A DNA stretch of 64,000 bases from Bacteroidaceae bacterium (GTDB lineage: Bacteria; Bacteroidota; Bacteroidia; Bacteroidales; Bacteroidaceae), in the NCBI GenBank assembly GCA_017525235.1, contig JAFXTC010000057.1, positions 16,075 through 80,074 of the forward strand, written 5' to 3'. Made by a program: the position numbers and the translations under genes. Below, piece by piece: positions 33,859-41,146 of the stretch (positions within the stretch are counted from its first letter, which is position 1; each line of letters begins with the position of its first letter). The notes under the pieces are model-generated. The model was not told the DNA's origin, made no database searches, and worked only from the letters and a program-made list of their open reading frames with translations.

Positions 33859-35387
33859 TCCTTGCGAAAGTGGAACCAGTCAACATCAACCCATCCTCCA
33901 CTTTGCTTGGTAGCATAGTTGAAGATGGCAAAACGGTTGCCTACAAAGTGTTCCAGATTGAAGACCATGTGGAAGCTGTTACCTAACGGCTTCCACTCTT
34001 TTTCATCCAGAGAATAGAAGAACGTTGCATTATCTGTTGTGAAGTCAGCTGAGACACGCAGATAGACAACGTCTGAATTACAGGCAACACGTGCTTTCTC
34101 CGCTGTGCGGTCGGTCATAAGCAAATAGCGCTGTCCGTTTTCAACAGTGACCTCAATAGTTCCTGGTTGTGAGCAATAAGTTGAGAGACCGGCATGATCG
34201 CCTTCCTTCATCTGACTAACGTCGACACGTATGCTAGCTTCGGATTTCGGTCCGTAGGTTCTTTGTGTAAGGGTGTTACGTGCCTCAAAGATATTGTTAA
34301 CTACCTTACCTGTTTTCAGGCGGAGGAAACCTTTGCGTTCAGTGAGTGACCACAGACTATTGTCTGGATTGTGGTTCCATTCCCAGACAACATCCAGTTT
34401 AGCTTTCTTGAATTCGTCGCTATCCGTAATGCGCTCATTGCATTTCTTGCCGCCGCCCGGCATATTCAGCACCTTACCTATTTTGCCGTTCTCGTCGCCC
34501 AACATAGGCCAACCGTCTTTCCACTGCATAGGCATCAGATAGGGTATTCGACCGACAGCATCGTGGTCTTGCATCATCATGCTCCACCATTCGCCGTTGG
34601 GTGTATCAATGAAGAATCCCTGAGCCACACCGCGTCCGCGTATACCAGCATCGTCAGAGAGAATTACTTTCATGTTATTGGCATAGTCGCCATCAATCTT
34701 ATCGGCACGGAAGCAAACCTGCGTACGGATGCCGCCTTGGGGCCACCAAATGCAGGTAAGATAGTATTTGCCGTCGTGCTTGTAGACGTGAGAACCTTCG
34801 AGCAACCCTTTGGGTTCCCCATGTATTACCTCACACTTTACACCGTCTTCCTTGAATCCCGGGCGGAAGTCAGGATAAAATTCCCGTAACTGTATATGCG
34901 AGCCGTTGAAGAAGAGGAAAGGACGGTCGTCATCATCAATAAAGAAAGCTGCATCATGGTAGTATGTGTCGCTTTGCCAAATAATCTCCCACTTCTTACG
35001 TGGGTCGGAGGTACTGTATAAAAACGACCTTGAACCAGTTCCAAAGAAGCAGTAGAACTTACCCTTGTGATATTTCAGCGATGCCGCCCACTGTCCACGA
35101 CCATATACGTTGCCACCTTCCAGATTATTCTTAGGACTGTCGTTTAACGTATCGAAAATATAGTTTACCGTCTCCCAATGAACAAGGTCTTTGGAATGCA
35201 TGATGGGTGCTCCAGGTGAGAAGTGCATGGTAGTGGATACCATCCAATAATCGTTACCTACGCGAACTGCGTCCATGTCAGGCACATCAGACCAAATAAC
35301 AGGGTTTGAGAACGTTATCTGCGCAAAGGATGTATTTGCAAAGACAAAGAATCCAATAAAAAGAAGATGTTTGGTAAAAGCTTTCAT
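33855..35387 (-). CDS. Glycoside hydrolase family 43 with C-terminal beta-sandwich
   Basis: Secreted beta-xylosidase/alpha-L-arabinofuranosidase-type enzyme, 510 residues, signal peptide to about S-F-A-Q (23). The propeller starts F-S-N-P-V-I-W-S-D-V-P-D-M-D-A-V-R-V-G, supplying the catalytic base Asp; the acid Glu is in L-L-E-G-S-H-V-Y (about 199), and the pKa-modulating Asp in the Y-H-D-A-A-F-F strand (about 144). The C-terminal sandwich (about 330-510) resembles the xylosidase domain that closes the active site. It sits alone, 49 bp after the FKBP gene. Confidence 0.9.
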   Translation of the reverse strand: MKAFTKHLLFIGFFVFANTSFAQITFSNPVIWSDVPDMDAVRVGNDYWMVSTTMHFSPGAPIMHSKDLVHWETVNYIFDTLNDSPKNNLEGGNVYGRGQWAASLKYHKGKFYCFFGTGSRSFLYSTSDPRKKWEIIWQSDTYYHDAAFFIDDDDRPFLFFNGSHIQLREFYPDFRPGFKEDGVKCEVIHGEPKGLLEGSHVYKHDGKYYLTCIWWPQGGIRTQVCFRADKIDGDYANNMKVILSDDAGIRGRGVAQGFFIDTPNGEWWSMMMQDHDAVGRIPYLMPMQWKDGWPMLGDENGKIGKVLNMPGGGKKCNERITDSDEFKKAKLDVVWEWNHNPDNSLWSLTERKGFLRLKTGKVVNNIFEARNTLTQRTYGPKSEASIRVDVSQMKEGDHAGLSTYCSQPGTIEVTVENGQRYLLMTDRTAEKARVACNSDVVYLRVSADFTTDNATFFYSLDEKEWKPLGNSFHMVFNLEHFVGNRFAIFNYATKQSGGWVDVDWFHFRKD

Positions 35388-35436
35388 ATATTATGGTATT
35401 AATCCAAGATAATGCCCGTCACTATAAATCTTATAT

Positions 35437-36102
35437 TTACTTCCAGTCGGGAATGTCAGAAGCGTCCTCATAAATACCGACAACGTTTACGAGGAATAAC
35501 AATGTGCTATAGGCAGGAATAGCACTGGAAGATTCTCCCTTGTATGCCAACTGATGAGGAATATAAATATACCATTCATCTCCCTCTACCATCTGCTGCA
35601 ATGCTGTCTGGAAACCCTCTGTGGCACCTGCCACATACATTTGGATAGGTGCCGCTGTAGCAGGATTAAAATCTCCCAAATATGTTTGGCTAAAAACAAG
35701 ATACTTCGTTACTTTGGTAGTATTATCTTCTGATACATATTCAGAGGGCATAAGCCAGCCACGATAGTGAAGTAGAACGTAATCTGTATAGTTTGCAGGC
35801 TGTGTGCCACTACCTTTTTTGTTAATCTTACAGACAATGCTGTCGGTTAGTGGCCCTTGAAAATCAGCACTACGCTGCAAGCTCTTGAACATTCGCCACT
35901 GACAGTTTTCCTCCCATTCATCGCCATACTGAGCTTTCGCTTCAGCAATAGCGGTACGGGCAGAATCAGCTACCATTGCAAACCACAAGGAGTTTCTACT
36001 TTCCCAACTATAATAGGGATTCCACTCGTTGCTCTGCTCTGAGCAAGAGACAAGACTAGCTAGACAAACTAATCCAATCAGTAAAACAAAATTTCCTTTC
36101 AT
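35437..36102 (-). CDS. FKBP-type peptidyl-prolyl isomerase lipoprotein
   Basis: A 221-residue lipoprotein (signal II, lipobox L-V-S-C at 20) with a C-terminal FKBP domain (about 95-215): L-L-H-Y-R-G-W, G-A-T-E-G-F-Q-T-A-L-Q-Q-M-V-E-G-D-E-W and I-P-A-Y-S-T-L-L-F-L-V. The P-x-Q-L-A-Y motif is kept as I-P-H-Q-L-A-Y. It should fold proteins at the periplasmic face. Its ATG shares one base with the glyS stop (TAATG), so the two are co-translated. Confidence 0.9.
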   Translation of the reverse strand: MKGNFVLLIGLVCLASLVSCSEQSNEWNPYYSWESRNSLWFAMVADSARTAIAEAKAQYGDEWEENCQWRMFKSLQRSADFQGPLTDSIVCKINKKGSGTQPANYTDYVLLHYRGWLMPSEYVSEDNTTKVTKYLVFSQTYLGDFNPATAAPIQMYVAGATEGFQTALQQMVEGDEWYIYIPHQLAYKGESSSAIPAYSTLLFLVNVVGIYEDASDIPDWK

Positions 36103-37655
36103 TAAAGCAATTTTTTCAGCAAACTGGTAATGCTGACTTTGTCTTCGATAATATTGCGCAAATCACTGATAGCAACACGTCGTTGTTCCATGGTGTCACG
36201 GTCACGCAACGTAACAGTATTGTCCTCAAGGGTTTGCTGGTCAACTGTTACGCAGTAGGGGCAACCGATGGCATCCATACGACGATAACGCTTACCTATC
36301 TGGTCTTTTTCCTCATACTTGCAATTGAAATGGAAACGCAAGTCATTAATAATCTCCTGAGCCTTTTCTGGCATACCATCCTTCTTGGTCAGTGGGAACA
36401 CTGCCAATTTAACAGGAGCCAAAGCTGCGGGCAAGTGAAGAACAGTACGCGTCTGTCCGTCGGGCAACTGTTGTTCCTCATAGCTGTGACACATAATAGA
36501 GAGGAACATACGGTCTACACCGATAGATGTCTCTATAACGTATGGTGTGTAGCTCTCGTTTGTATCGGGATCGAAGTATTCAATCTTCTTGCCGCTGTAC
36601 TTGGCATGCTGTGAGAGGTCGAAGTTCGTACGTGAGTGAATACCTTCAACCTCCTTGAAACCGAAGGGCATGTGGAATTCAATATCAGTTGCTGCATTGG
36701 CATAGTGAGCCAACTTGTCATGATCGTGGAAGCGATAGTTCTCAGCGCCAAAGCCAAGGTTCTGGTGCCACTTCATACGTGTCTCCTTCCATTTGGCAAA
36801 CCAGTCCAGTTCGGTACCGGGCTTGATAAAGAACTGCATCTCCATCTGCTCGAACTCACGCATACGGAAAATAAACTGTCGTGCAACAATCTCGTTACGG
36901 AATGCTTTGCCAATCTGGGCGATACCGAAGGGGAGCTTCATACGCCCCGTCTTCTGTACGTTCAGATAGTTAACAAAGATGCCCTGTGCAGTCTCGGGAC
37001 GCAGATAGATGGTTGACGCACCATCGGCTGTGCTTCCCATCTCGGTTTTGAACATCAGGTTGAACTGGCGAACATCTGTCCAGTTGCGTGTTCCGCTGAT
37101 AGGGCAGACAATACCTTCGTCAAGGATGATCTGCTTCATACCATCCAGGTCGATACCGCCCTCGGCATTCATCACCTCCTGATAACGTTTGTGCAAGGCA
37201 TCAAACTTCTCCTGATTCTCCAAAACACGTGCATTGGTAGCGCGGAACTGTGCTTCGTCAAAAGCATCGCCAAACTTCTTCTTTGCTTTTTCAATCTCCT
37301 TCTGGATCTTATCCTCATATTTTGCCAATTGCTCCTCAATGAGAACATCTGCGCGATAGCGCTTCTTAGAGTCGCGATTGTCAATGAGGGGATCATTGAA
37401 AGCATCAACATGACCTGATGCTTTCCATGTGGTGGGATGCATAAAGATGGCGGCATCTATACCTACAATATTTTCGTGCAGCAGCACCATGCTCTGCCAC
37501 CAGTATTGCTTGATGTTATTCTTCAATTCTACGCCGTTCTGGCCGTAATCATAGACAGCGCCTAAGCCGTCATATATATCGCTACTGGGGAATACAAAAC
37601 CATATTCTTTACAATGAGAGACTATCTTCTTAAATACATCTTCTTGTTGTGCCAT
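36102..37655 (-). CDS. glyS: Glycyl-tRNA synthetase, class II dimeric
   Basis: Charges tRNA-Gly; 517 residues, the single-chain (alpha2) type. Starts M-A-Q-Q-E-D-V-F-K-K and continues F-V-F-P-S-S-D-I-Y-D-G-L-G-A-V-Y-D-Y-G-Q, the diagnostic N-terminal block. Class II motif 2 is seen at R-N-E-I-V-A-R-Q-F-I-F-R-M-R-E-F-E-Q-M-E and motif 3 at E-T-S-I-G-V-D-R. The anticodon-binding domain occupies about 400-517. A promoter box is at 37693-37700. It shares one base with the downstream FKBP gene. Confidence 0.97.
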   Translation of the reverse strand: MAQQEDVFKKIVSHCKEYGFVFPSSDIYDGLGAVYDYGQNGVELKNNIKQYWWQSMVLLHENIVGIDAAIFMHPTTWKASGHVDAFNDPLIDNRDSKKRYRADVLIEEQLAKYEDKIQKEIEKAKKKFGDAFDEAQFRATNARVLENQEKFDALHKRYQEVMNAEGGIDLDGMKQIILDEGIVCPISGTRNWTDVRQFNLMFKTEMGSTADGASTIYLRPETAQGIFVNYLNVQKTGRMKLPFGIAQIGKAFRNEIVARQFIFRMREFEQMEMQFFIKPGTELDWFAKWKETRMKWHQNLGFGAENYRFHDHDKLAHYANAATDIEFHMPFGFKEVEGIHSRTNFDLSQHAKYSGKKIEYFDPDTNESYTPYVIETSIGVDRMFLSIMCHSYEEQQLPDGQTRTVLHLPAALAPVKLAVFPLTKKDGMPEKAQEIINDLRFHFNCKYEEKDQIGKRYRRMDAIGCPYCVTVDQQTLEDNTVTLRDRDTMEQRRVAISDLRNIIEDKVSITSLLKKLL

Positions 37656-37692
37656 AATAATAAAATCCTTTGTTTATTTTCATATTTGGATG

Positions 37693-37700
37693 CAAAGTTA
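37693..37700 (-). promoter_or_regulatory. -7 box for glyS
   Basis: TAACTTTG on the minus strand, 38 nt upstream of the glyS ATG and just past a terminator hairpin. Confidence 0.5.
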
Positions 37701-37705
37701 TAAAT

Positions 37706-37739
37706 AAATCCCGAGATATAGCGTCATACCTCGGGATTT
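37706..37739 (-). terminator. Terminator of the L7/L12-like gene
   Basis: Perfect ten-pair stem AAATCCCGAG / CTCGGGATTT with a 14-base loop, downstream of the gene ending at 37766 and ahead of the glyS promoter. Confidence 0.75.
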
Positions 37740-37765
37740 TATACTTAATTAGCAGTATTTTGTAA

Positions 37766-38167
37766 CTATGCTTTTGCGGGTGGAGTTACAATGCGGCAGG
37801 TTGCACCCAACTCTTCAAGTATGACCTTGACATCCTCGGCATCCTCTTCGCTGCAACCAGTAAAGGCTACTGAGGGTGTCTTCTTTATTACCTTGTTAGC
37901 CAATGAGCTGCTATAGCCCTTAAACTCGCATAGTTGCTTTTTCAGCTTTTTGGGGTTAGCACCTACCTCGGTAATCTCTACATTATATGGACCGGACTTG
38001 AAGTTAGGAACCTTCTCACCTACAATTGCAATGTAGATTTTCTTCACAATCCAGATGAATATCCATAGTCCGATTAGACTGATAGCAATTACCCAACCCA
38101 GCGCCTTGAAGGCTGCCATGTCTGTGCCGAATCCACTTGTCAGAAAACGAAAAAACCAGTTCTTCAT
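37766..38167 (-). CDS. Membrane-anchored protein with ribosomal L7/L12-like domain
   Basis: A 133-residue protein. One strongly hydrophobic segment (about 22-47), then a 65-residue domain (61-127) that follows the pattern of the ribosomal stalk protein L7/L12 C-terminal domain: V-E-I-T-E-V-G-A-N-P-K-K-L-K-K-Q-L early, then N-K-V-I-K-K-T-P, S-E-E-D-A-E-D-V-K and L-E-E-L-G-A. No flexible hinge or dimerisation domain of L7/L12 is present. The L7/L12 CTD recruits translational GTPases in the ribosome; what this tethered copy binds is unknown. It begins 73 bp after the stop of the unknown membrane protein, with its own terminator downstream. Confidence 0.75.
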   Translation of the reverse strand: MKNWFFRFLTSGFGTDMAAFKALGWVIAISLIGLWIFIWIVKKIYIAIVGEKVPNFKSGPYNVEITEVGANPKKLKKQLCEFKGYSSSLANKVIKKTPSVAFTGCSEEDAEDVKVILEELGATCRIVTPPAKA

Positions 38168-38240
38168 GATTGAAATGTTTAATAGATTAATTGTTTAGTT
38201 GTTTAAAGGATATTTATTGTTAAAAGTTGGTGTCTGATTC

Positions 38241-39410
38241 TTATTCTCCGGCTTCCTGCTTTGCCGGTTTTACTTTGCGCAGCCAACCCGACCAGTTGAA
38301 GTTGTTATACAACCCGGAAATGGTTTCTATTGTCATAACAGTAGAGGCAACGAAACAGAAGATGAATGCACCAACTATCATCAGGCCAATCTTAAGCGCA
38401 ATAATAACAAAGTTAAGTGAATTGCCTTCTGTATGGGTGGATGTACTGCCATTGGAGTAATACGTTTTGACCTGATAATCTGGCAACAGACTCATGGCCA
38501 GTCCGGCACCAAAGCAGAATGAGGCAATGGCAAAGCCTACCTTACGGAAGATATTCAAGCAGCCTGTACGGCGTGTATGGCGTGTGATGGTGTAACCATG
38601 CGGATAACCTGTAATAATGTATAAAGGGATTAGAATTAGCAGATAAATCATATATCCCTGAAGTGTTTTACCCCAGGACACTTGTCTTTCTACGTATCCA
38701 GACAAATCCTCCTTGGCCATGGCATGAATCTGAGCAAAATTCATTGCATTGATTGAATCGAATTTTGCCCGATAATTCTGTGCATGTTCTTTGTTTACCT
38801 CGGCATTATGTAAATATTTTTCTTTGTTTTCCTGAAGCTTTGCGGTATCGGCGCGTTGTAGCCATTCCTTACTGGTCTTTTCACTGTTTTCTGCCGAATG
38901 TTTCAGGTCGATGAGCTTATAGGTCTTGTATTTTTGTGCCGTCGACAGTCGTAATGTATAGGCATCCTTGGCATGTTCTGAAGGACAAGCTTTCCACGTG
39001 GTTTGCTGCACTTTATCCTCCTTCCATTGTTCCACCTGTTCACGATCGGCCTTGGCACGGGCTATATCCTTCTTTTGATCGTTGTGATAATAATAGAAGA
39101 TACCAGCTCCCAGCAATGCACCGAGAATGAGCGACCACATCCATGTGCGATGGCGCTTCTTCGACCATTCCACAATTTCTTTCAGCCTATCATAGCGCTC
39201 GCGGTATTCCTCATCGTTGGAATCTTCTACCACCTCCTCGGCTTTTTCCAGCAGAGCAGCCATCTTTTCTGTCTCTGATTTTCTGCGTGGATAAACATTG
39301 TCCCAGCTGGTCTCACCCTTCTTTCGGTCTTTCTTTTTGATTAAGGACGACGTGAACATCGCTTCATCCAGATACGCAAGCGCCTCGTTGTTCAGAATTT
39401 GTTCTTCCAT
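38241..39410 (-). CDS. Unknown four-helix membrane protein with a long coiled-coil loop
   Basis: I do not recognise this family. From the ATG at 39410 it has 389 residues (the frame extends to 39533, but a -7 box at 39446 and a terminator at 39509 lie in that stretch). Predicted TMs at about 88-108, 249-268, 290-310 and 333-358. The N-terminus (1-87) is charged and helical with acidic E-K-A-E-E-V-V-E-D-S-N-D-E-E; 110-245 is a highly charged, probably coiled-coil segment rich in Lys and Glu. It ends in a basic tail. Together with the L7/L12-like protein it may form a two-gene unit. Confidence 0.65.
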   Translation of the reverse strand: MEEQILNNEALAYLDEAMFTSSLIKKKDRKKGETSWDNVYPRRKSETEKMAALLEKAEEVVEDSNDEEYRERYDRLKEIVEWSKKRHRTWMWSLILGALLGAGIFYYYHNDQKKDIARAKADREQVEQWKEDKVQQTTWKACPSEHAKDAYTLRLSTAQKYKTYKLIDLKHSAENSEKTSKEWLQRADTAKLQENKEKYLHNAEVNKEHAQNYRAKFDSINAMNFAQIHAMAKEDLSGYVERQVSWGKTLQGYMIYLLILIPLYIITGYPHGYTITRHTRRTGCLNIFRKVGFAIASFCFGAGLAMSLLPDYQVKTYYSNGSTSTHTEGNSLNFVIIALKIGLMIVGAFIFCFVASTVMTIETISGLYNNFNWSGWLRKVKPAKQEAGE

Positions 39411-39445
39411 GGTTAATGATATTGAAAATTTAGATATCTTTTGGG

Positions 39446-39453
39446 CAAAGATA
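39446..39453 (-). promoter_or_regulatory. -7 box for the unknown membrane protein
   Basis: TATCTTTG on the minus strand, 35 nt before the ATG at 39410. Confidence 0.5.
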
Positions 39454-39508
39454 GGTGTTTTTGCGGATACTCGCAACTTTTCCCGATGTTTTTTAGCAAC
39501 TATAACAA

Positions 39509-39541
39509 AAAAAGAAGTGGCACATTGTGTCACTTCTTTTT
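39509..39541 (-). terminator. Terminator of the DUF2795 gene
   Basis: Stem AAAAAGAAGTG / CACTTCTTTTT (eleven pairs, A/T ends giving a U-run) only 4 bp after the 39545 stop. Confidence 0.8.
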
Positions 39542-39544
39542 ACT

Positions 39545-39766
39545 TTAGTACTCGTCCTCGTTGAAGAGGAAGTCCTCTTTTGTGGGGTAGTCTGGCCAGA
39601 TGTCCTCGATGTTTTCATACACATCGCCTTCATCTTCAATCTCAGAAAGATTTTCTATCACTTCAAGAGGAGCGCCACTTCGTGTTGCATAATCTATAAG
39701 CTCCTCTTTGGTCGCAGGCCAGGGAGCATCCTCCAGTTTTGAGGCTAATTCCAATGTCCAGTACAT
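39545..39766 (-). CDS. Small DUF2795-type protein
   Basis: A 73-residue acidic cytoplasmic protein: helical N-terminus with W-P-A-T-K-E-E-L-I-D-Y-A-x-R-x-G-A-P and L-E-V-I-E-N-L, followed by an acidic tail ending F-L-F-N-E-D-E-Y. The pattern matches the DUF2795 family, small conserved proteins of unknown role. A -7 box lies 93 nt upstream and a terminator directly follows, so it is probably transcribed alone. Confidence 0.75.
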   Translation of the reverse strand: MYWTLELASKLEDAPWPATKEELIDYATRSGAPLEVIENLSEIEDEGDVYENIEDIWPDYPTKEDFLFNEDEY

Positions 39767-39858
39767 ATCTTCTTATTTGATCAATTATTCTTTTTTTATG
39801 GGCCTTTCAGGCCCTATAGGTCTTATTGGGATTATGGGTCTATCTCCTTTCGGGAGCG
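39767..39858 (-). other. Leader of the DUF2795 gene with hairpin
   Basis: Holds a perfect GGGCCT-TTC-AGGCCC hairpin near 39800-39814 and a G-rich near-repeat (TATAGGTCTTATTGGGATTA region). It would lie in the 5' untranslated RNA if the box at 39859-39866 is used. No small ORF or known riboswitch recognised. Confidence 0.4.
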
Positions 39859-39866
39859 CAAAGATA
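39859..39866 (-). promoter_or_regulatory. -7 box upstream of the DUF2795 gene
   Basis: TATCTTTG on the minus strand, just beyond the adenosyltransferase stop at 39885. Confidence 0.45.
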
Positions 39867-39884
39867 CAATATTTTCTGGAATTA

Positions 39885-40439
39885 TCAGCCTTTATGCCAC
39901 AAAATTTCGTCTGTACCCCCCAAAAAATTGAGACGACATGCCAGGACATACAGATAATCACTCAAACGATTGATGTATGCCGTGACATTTCTGTCGACGG
40001 GCTCTTCAGCATCCAATGCATATATATGGCGTTCTGTCCTACGGCATACAGTCCTGCAAACATGGGCTACAGCGGCTGCCCGACAACCGCCCGGCAGGGT
40101 AAATCCACGCCAACCGGGTAATCCGTCGTTGGCAAGATCAATATACTGCTCCAGTTCTGTAATATCTTGCTCCGTTATTTGGCATTTACAAGGTTGATTA
40201 CTTTCTGGGTCTGTTGCCAGAATGTTTCCTATGGCAAATAATTTGCATTGGATATTTATCAGGCACTCTTGGTCGGTAGGTTCGTTCAAATAGGTAAGGA
40301 GCAGACCTAGCTGACTGTTCAACTCGTCGACAGAACCATAACTTTCCAGTCGCAAACTTGCCTTAGGAACGCGTTTACCTCCTACAAGGCTGGTTAGCCC
40401 CTGGTCGCCAGTACGTGTGTAAACGTTACATTTTTTCAT
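39885..40439 (-). CDS. Cob(I)alamin adenosyltransferase, PduO type
   Basis: Transfers adenosyl from ATP to cob(I)alamin in B12 activation; 184 residues of the trimeric five-helix PduO/MMAB class. The ATP-binding N-terminus K-C-N-V-Y-T-R-T-G-D-Q-G-L-T-S-L is followed by G-S-V-D-E-L-N-S-Q-L-G; the later helix has V-C-R-T-V-C-R-R-T-E-R and N-R-L-S-D-Y-L-Y-V-L-A-C-R. All family landmarks are present. The ATG shares one base with the stop of the methyltransferase-like gene (TGATG). I found no cobalamin riboswitch in front. Confidence 0.92.
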   Translation of the reverse strand: MKKCNVYTRTGDQGLTSLVGGKRVPKASLRLESYGSVDELNSQLGLLLTYLNEPTDQECLINIQCKLFAIGNILATDPESNQPCKCQITEQDITELEQYIDLANDGLPGWRGFTLPGGCRAAAVAHVCRTVCRRTERHIYALDAEEPVDRNVTAYINRLSDYLYVLACRLNFLGGTDEILWHKG

Positions 40440-40987
40440 CAGAAATTTATTATATAGTGTTGTTTGTTATACTTGGTATCGAAGAAGGCTATTCCAACAT
40501 CGTAAAGGTCGAAGGACACAACAGAGGGCAGACTGTTGAACCATTCGCTGTATTTGTTCAGATGGTCCAGAATCAGAATCGAATGTTCATGCAAGTGTGG
40601 AAGTACATCCTCATTGGGTGCATCTAAACAACACAAATCAACTTTCCCTTCAGGAATAATGTCTGTAGTCCTGGCCTTTTTGCATCCTGCTTCTAAATAG
40701 TGCCACACTTCGGGCTTGTTTGCAAGGCAAAGAATAACATCGGGCTGCCTCCAGTTGCTGATGCGTAGTAACAAGTGAAGTATCTTACGAACCCTGAACC
40801 GGTCCTTTAATGTCAAGCCCTTGTCCAACTCCTCATACGCATAGTAGGGTGATTTCTCGTAAAGAACGTTCACGAGGAACTTGAAAGCGAACGGCGAATG
40901 TACACCATAACCGCAACGATGTCTGATGCGGCACAACCAAACAAAAGGATTCGTAAGCCTATACATATGCCCGTCAAAGTTATACAT
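40439..40987 (-). CDS. Methyltransferase-like protein lacking the SAM motif
   Basis: A 182-residue protein starting Y-R-L-T-N-P-F-V-W-L-C-R-I-R-H-R and G-Y-G-V-H-S-P-F-A-F-K-F-L, an opening typical of a Bacteroidota family annotated as class I methyltransferases. The expected SAM-binding G-x-G-x-G stretch is not recognisable: the corresponding region reads P-D-V-I-L-C-L-A-N-K-P-E-V-W-H-Y, and the total length is short. The acidic V-D-L-C-C-L-D-A-P strand and I-L-I-L-D-H remain. Probably a divergent or non-catalytic member; ATG 40987 or 40966. Co-translated with the PduO gene. Confidence 0.6.
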   Translation of the reverse strand: MYNFDGHMYRLTNPFVWLCRIRHRCGYGVHSPFAFKFLVNVLYEKSPYYAYEELDKGLTLKDRFRVRKILHLLLRISNWRQPDVILCLANKPEVWHYLEAGCKKARTTDIIPEGKVDLCCLDAPNEDVLPHLHEHSILILDHLNKYSEWFNSLPSVVSFDLYDVGIAFFDTKYNKQHYIINF

Positions 40988-41089
40988 TTTCTATGTAAAA
41001 GACAAGCATGGGAGTTTCTTTTTTGTTAATGTTTATTAAAGACGAAACGCTAAAAGGTCTCGCGCGCATGTACATTATATATATTTGTT

Positions 41090-41097
41090 TACCTTTG
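41090..41097 (+). promoter_or_regulatory. -7 box for the 1169-residue secreted protein
   Basis: TACCTTTG, 49 nt before the ATG at 41147; no clear -33 match. Confidence 0.5.
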
Positions 41098-41146
41098 TGG
41101 CATAATCATATTTCGAGACTTTATTATAAACCTTAAAAAAATTATC

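Noticed and set aside
38241-39533. N-terminal extension of the unknown membrane protein to 39533
   Set aside because: The extra 41 codons contain a -7 promoter box and run through the terminator of the neighbouring gene; ATG 39410 is more plausible.
40440-41146. Cobalamin riboswitch ahead of the PduO adenosyltransferase
   Set aside because: Looked for a long structured leader and B12-box-like sequence; the gene is co-translated with the upstream ORF and nothing convincing precedes either.
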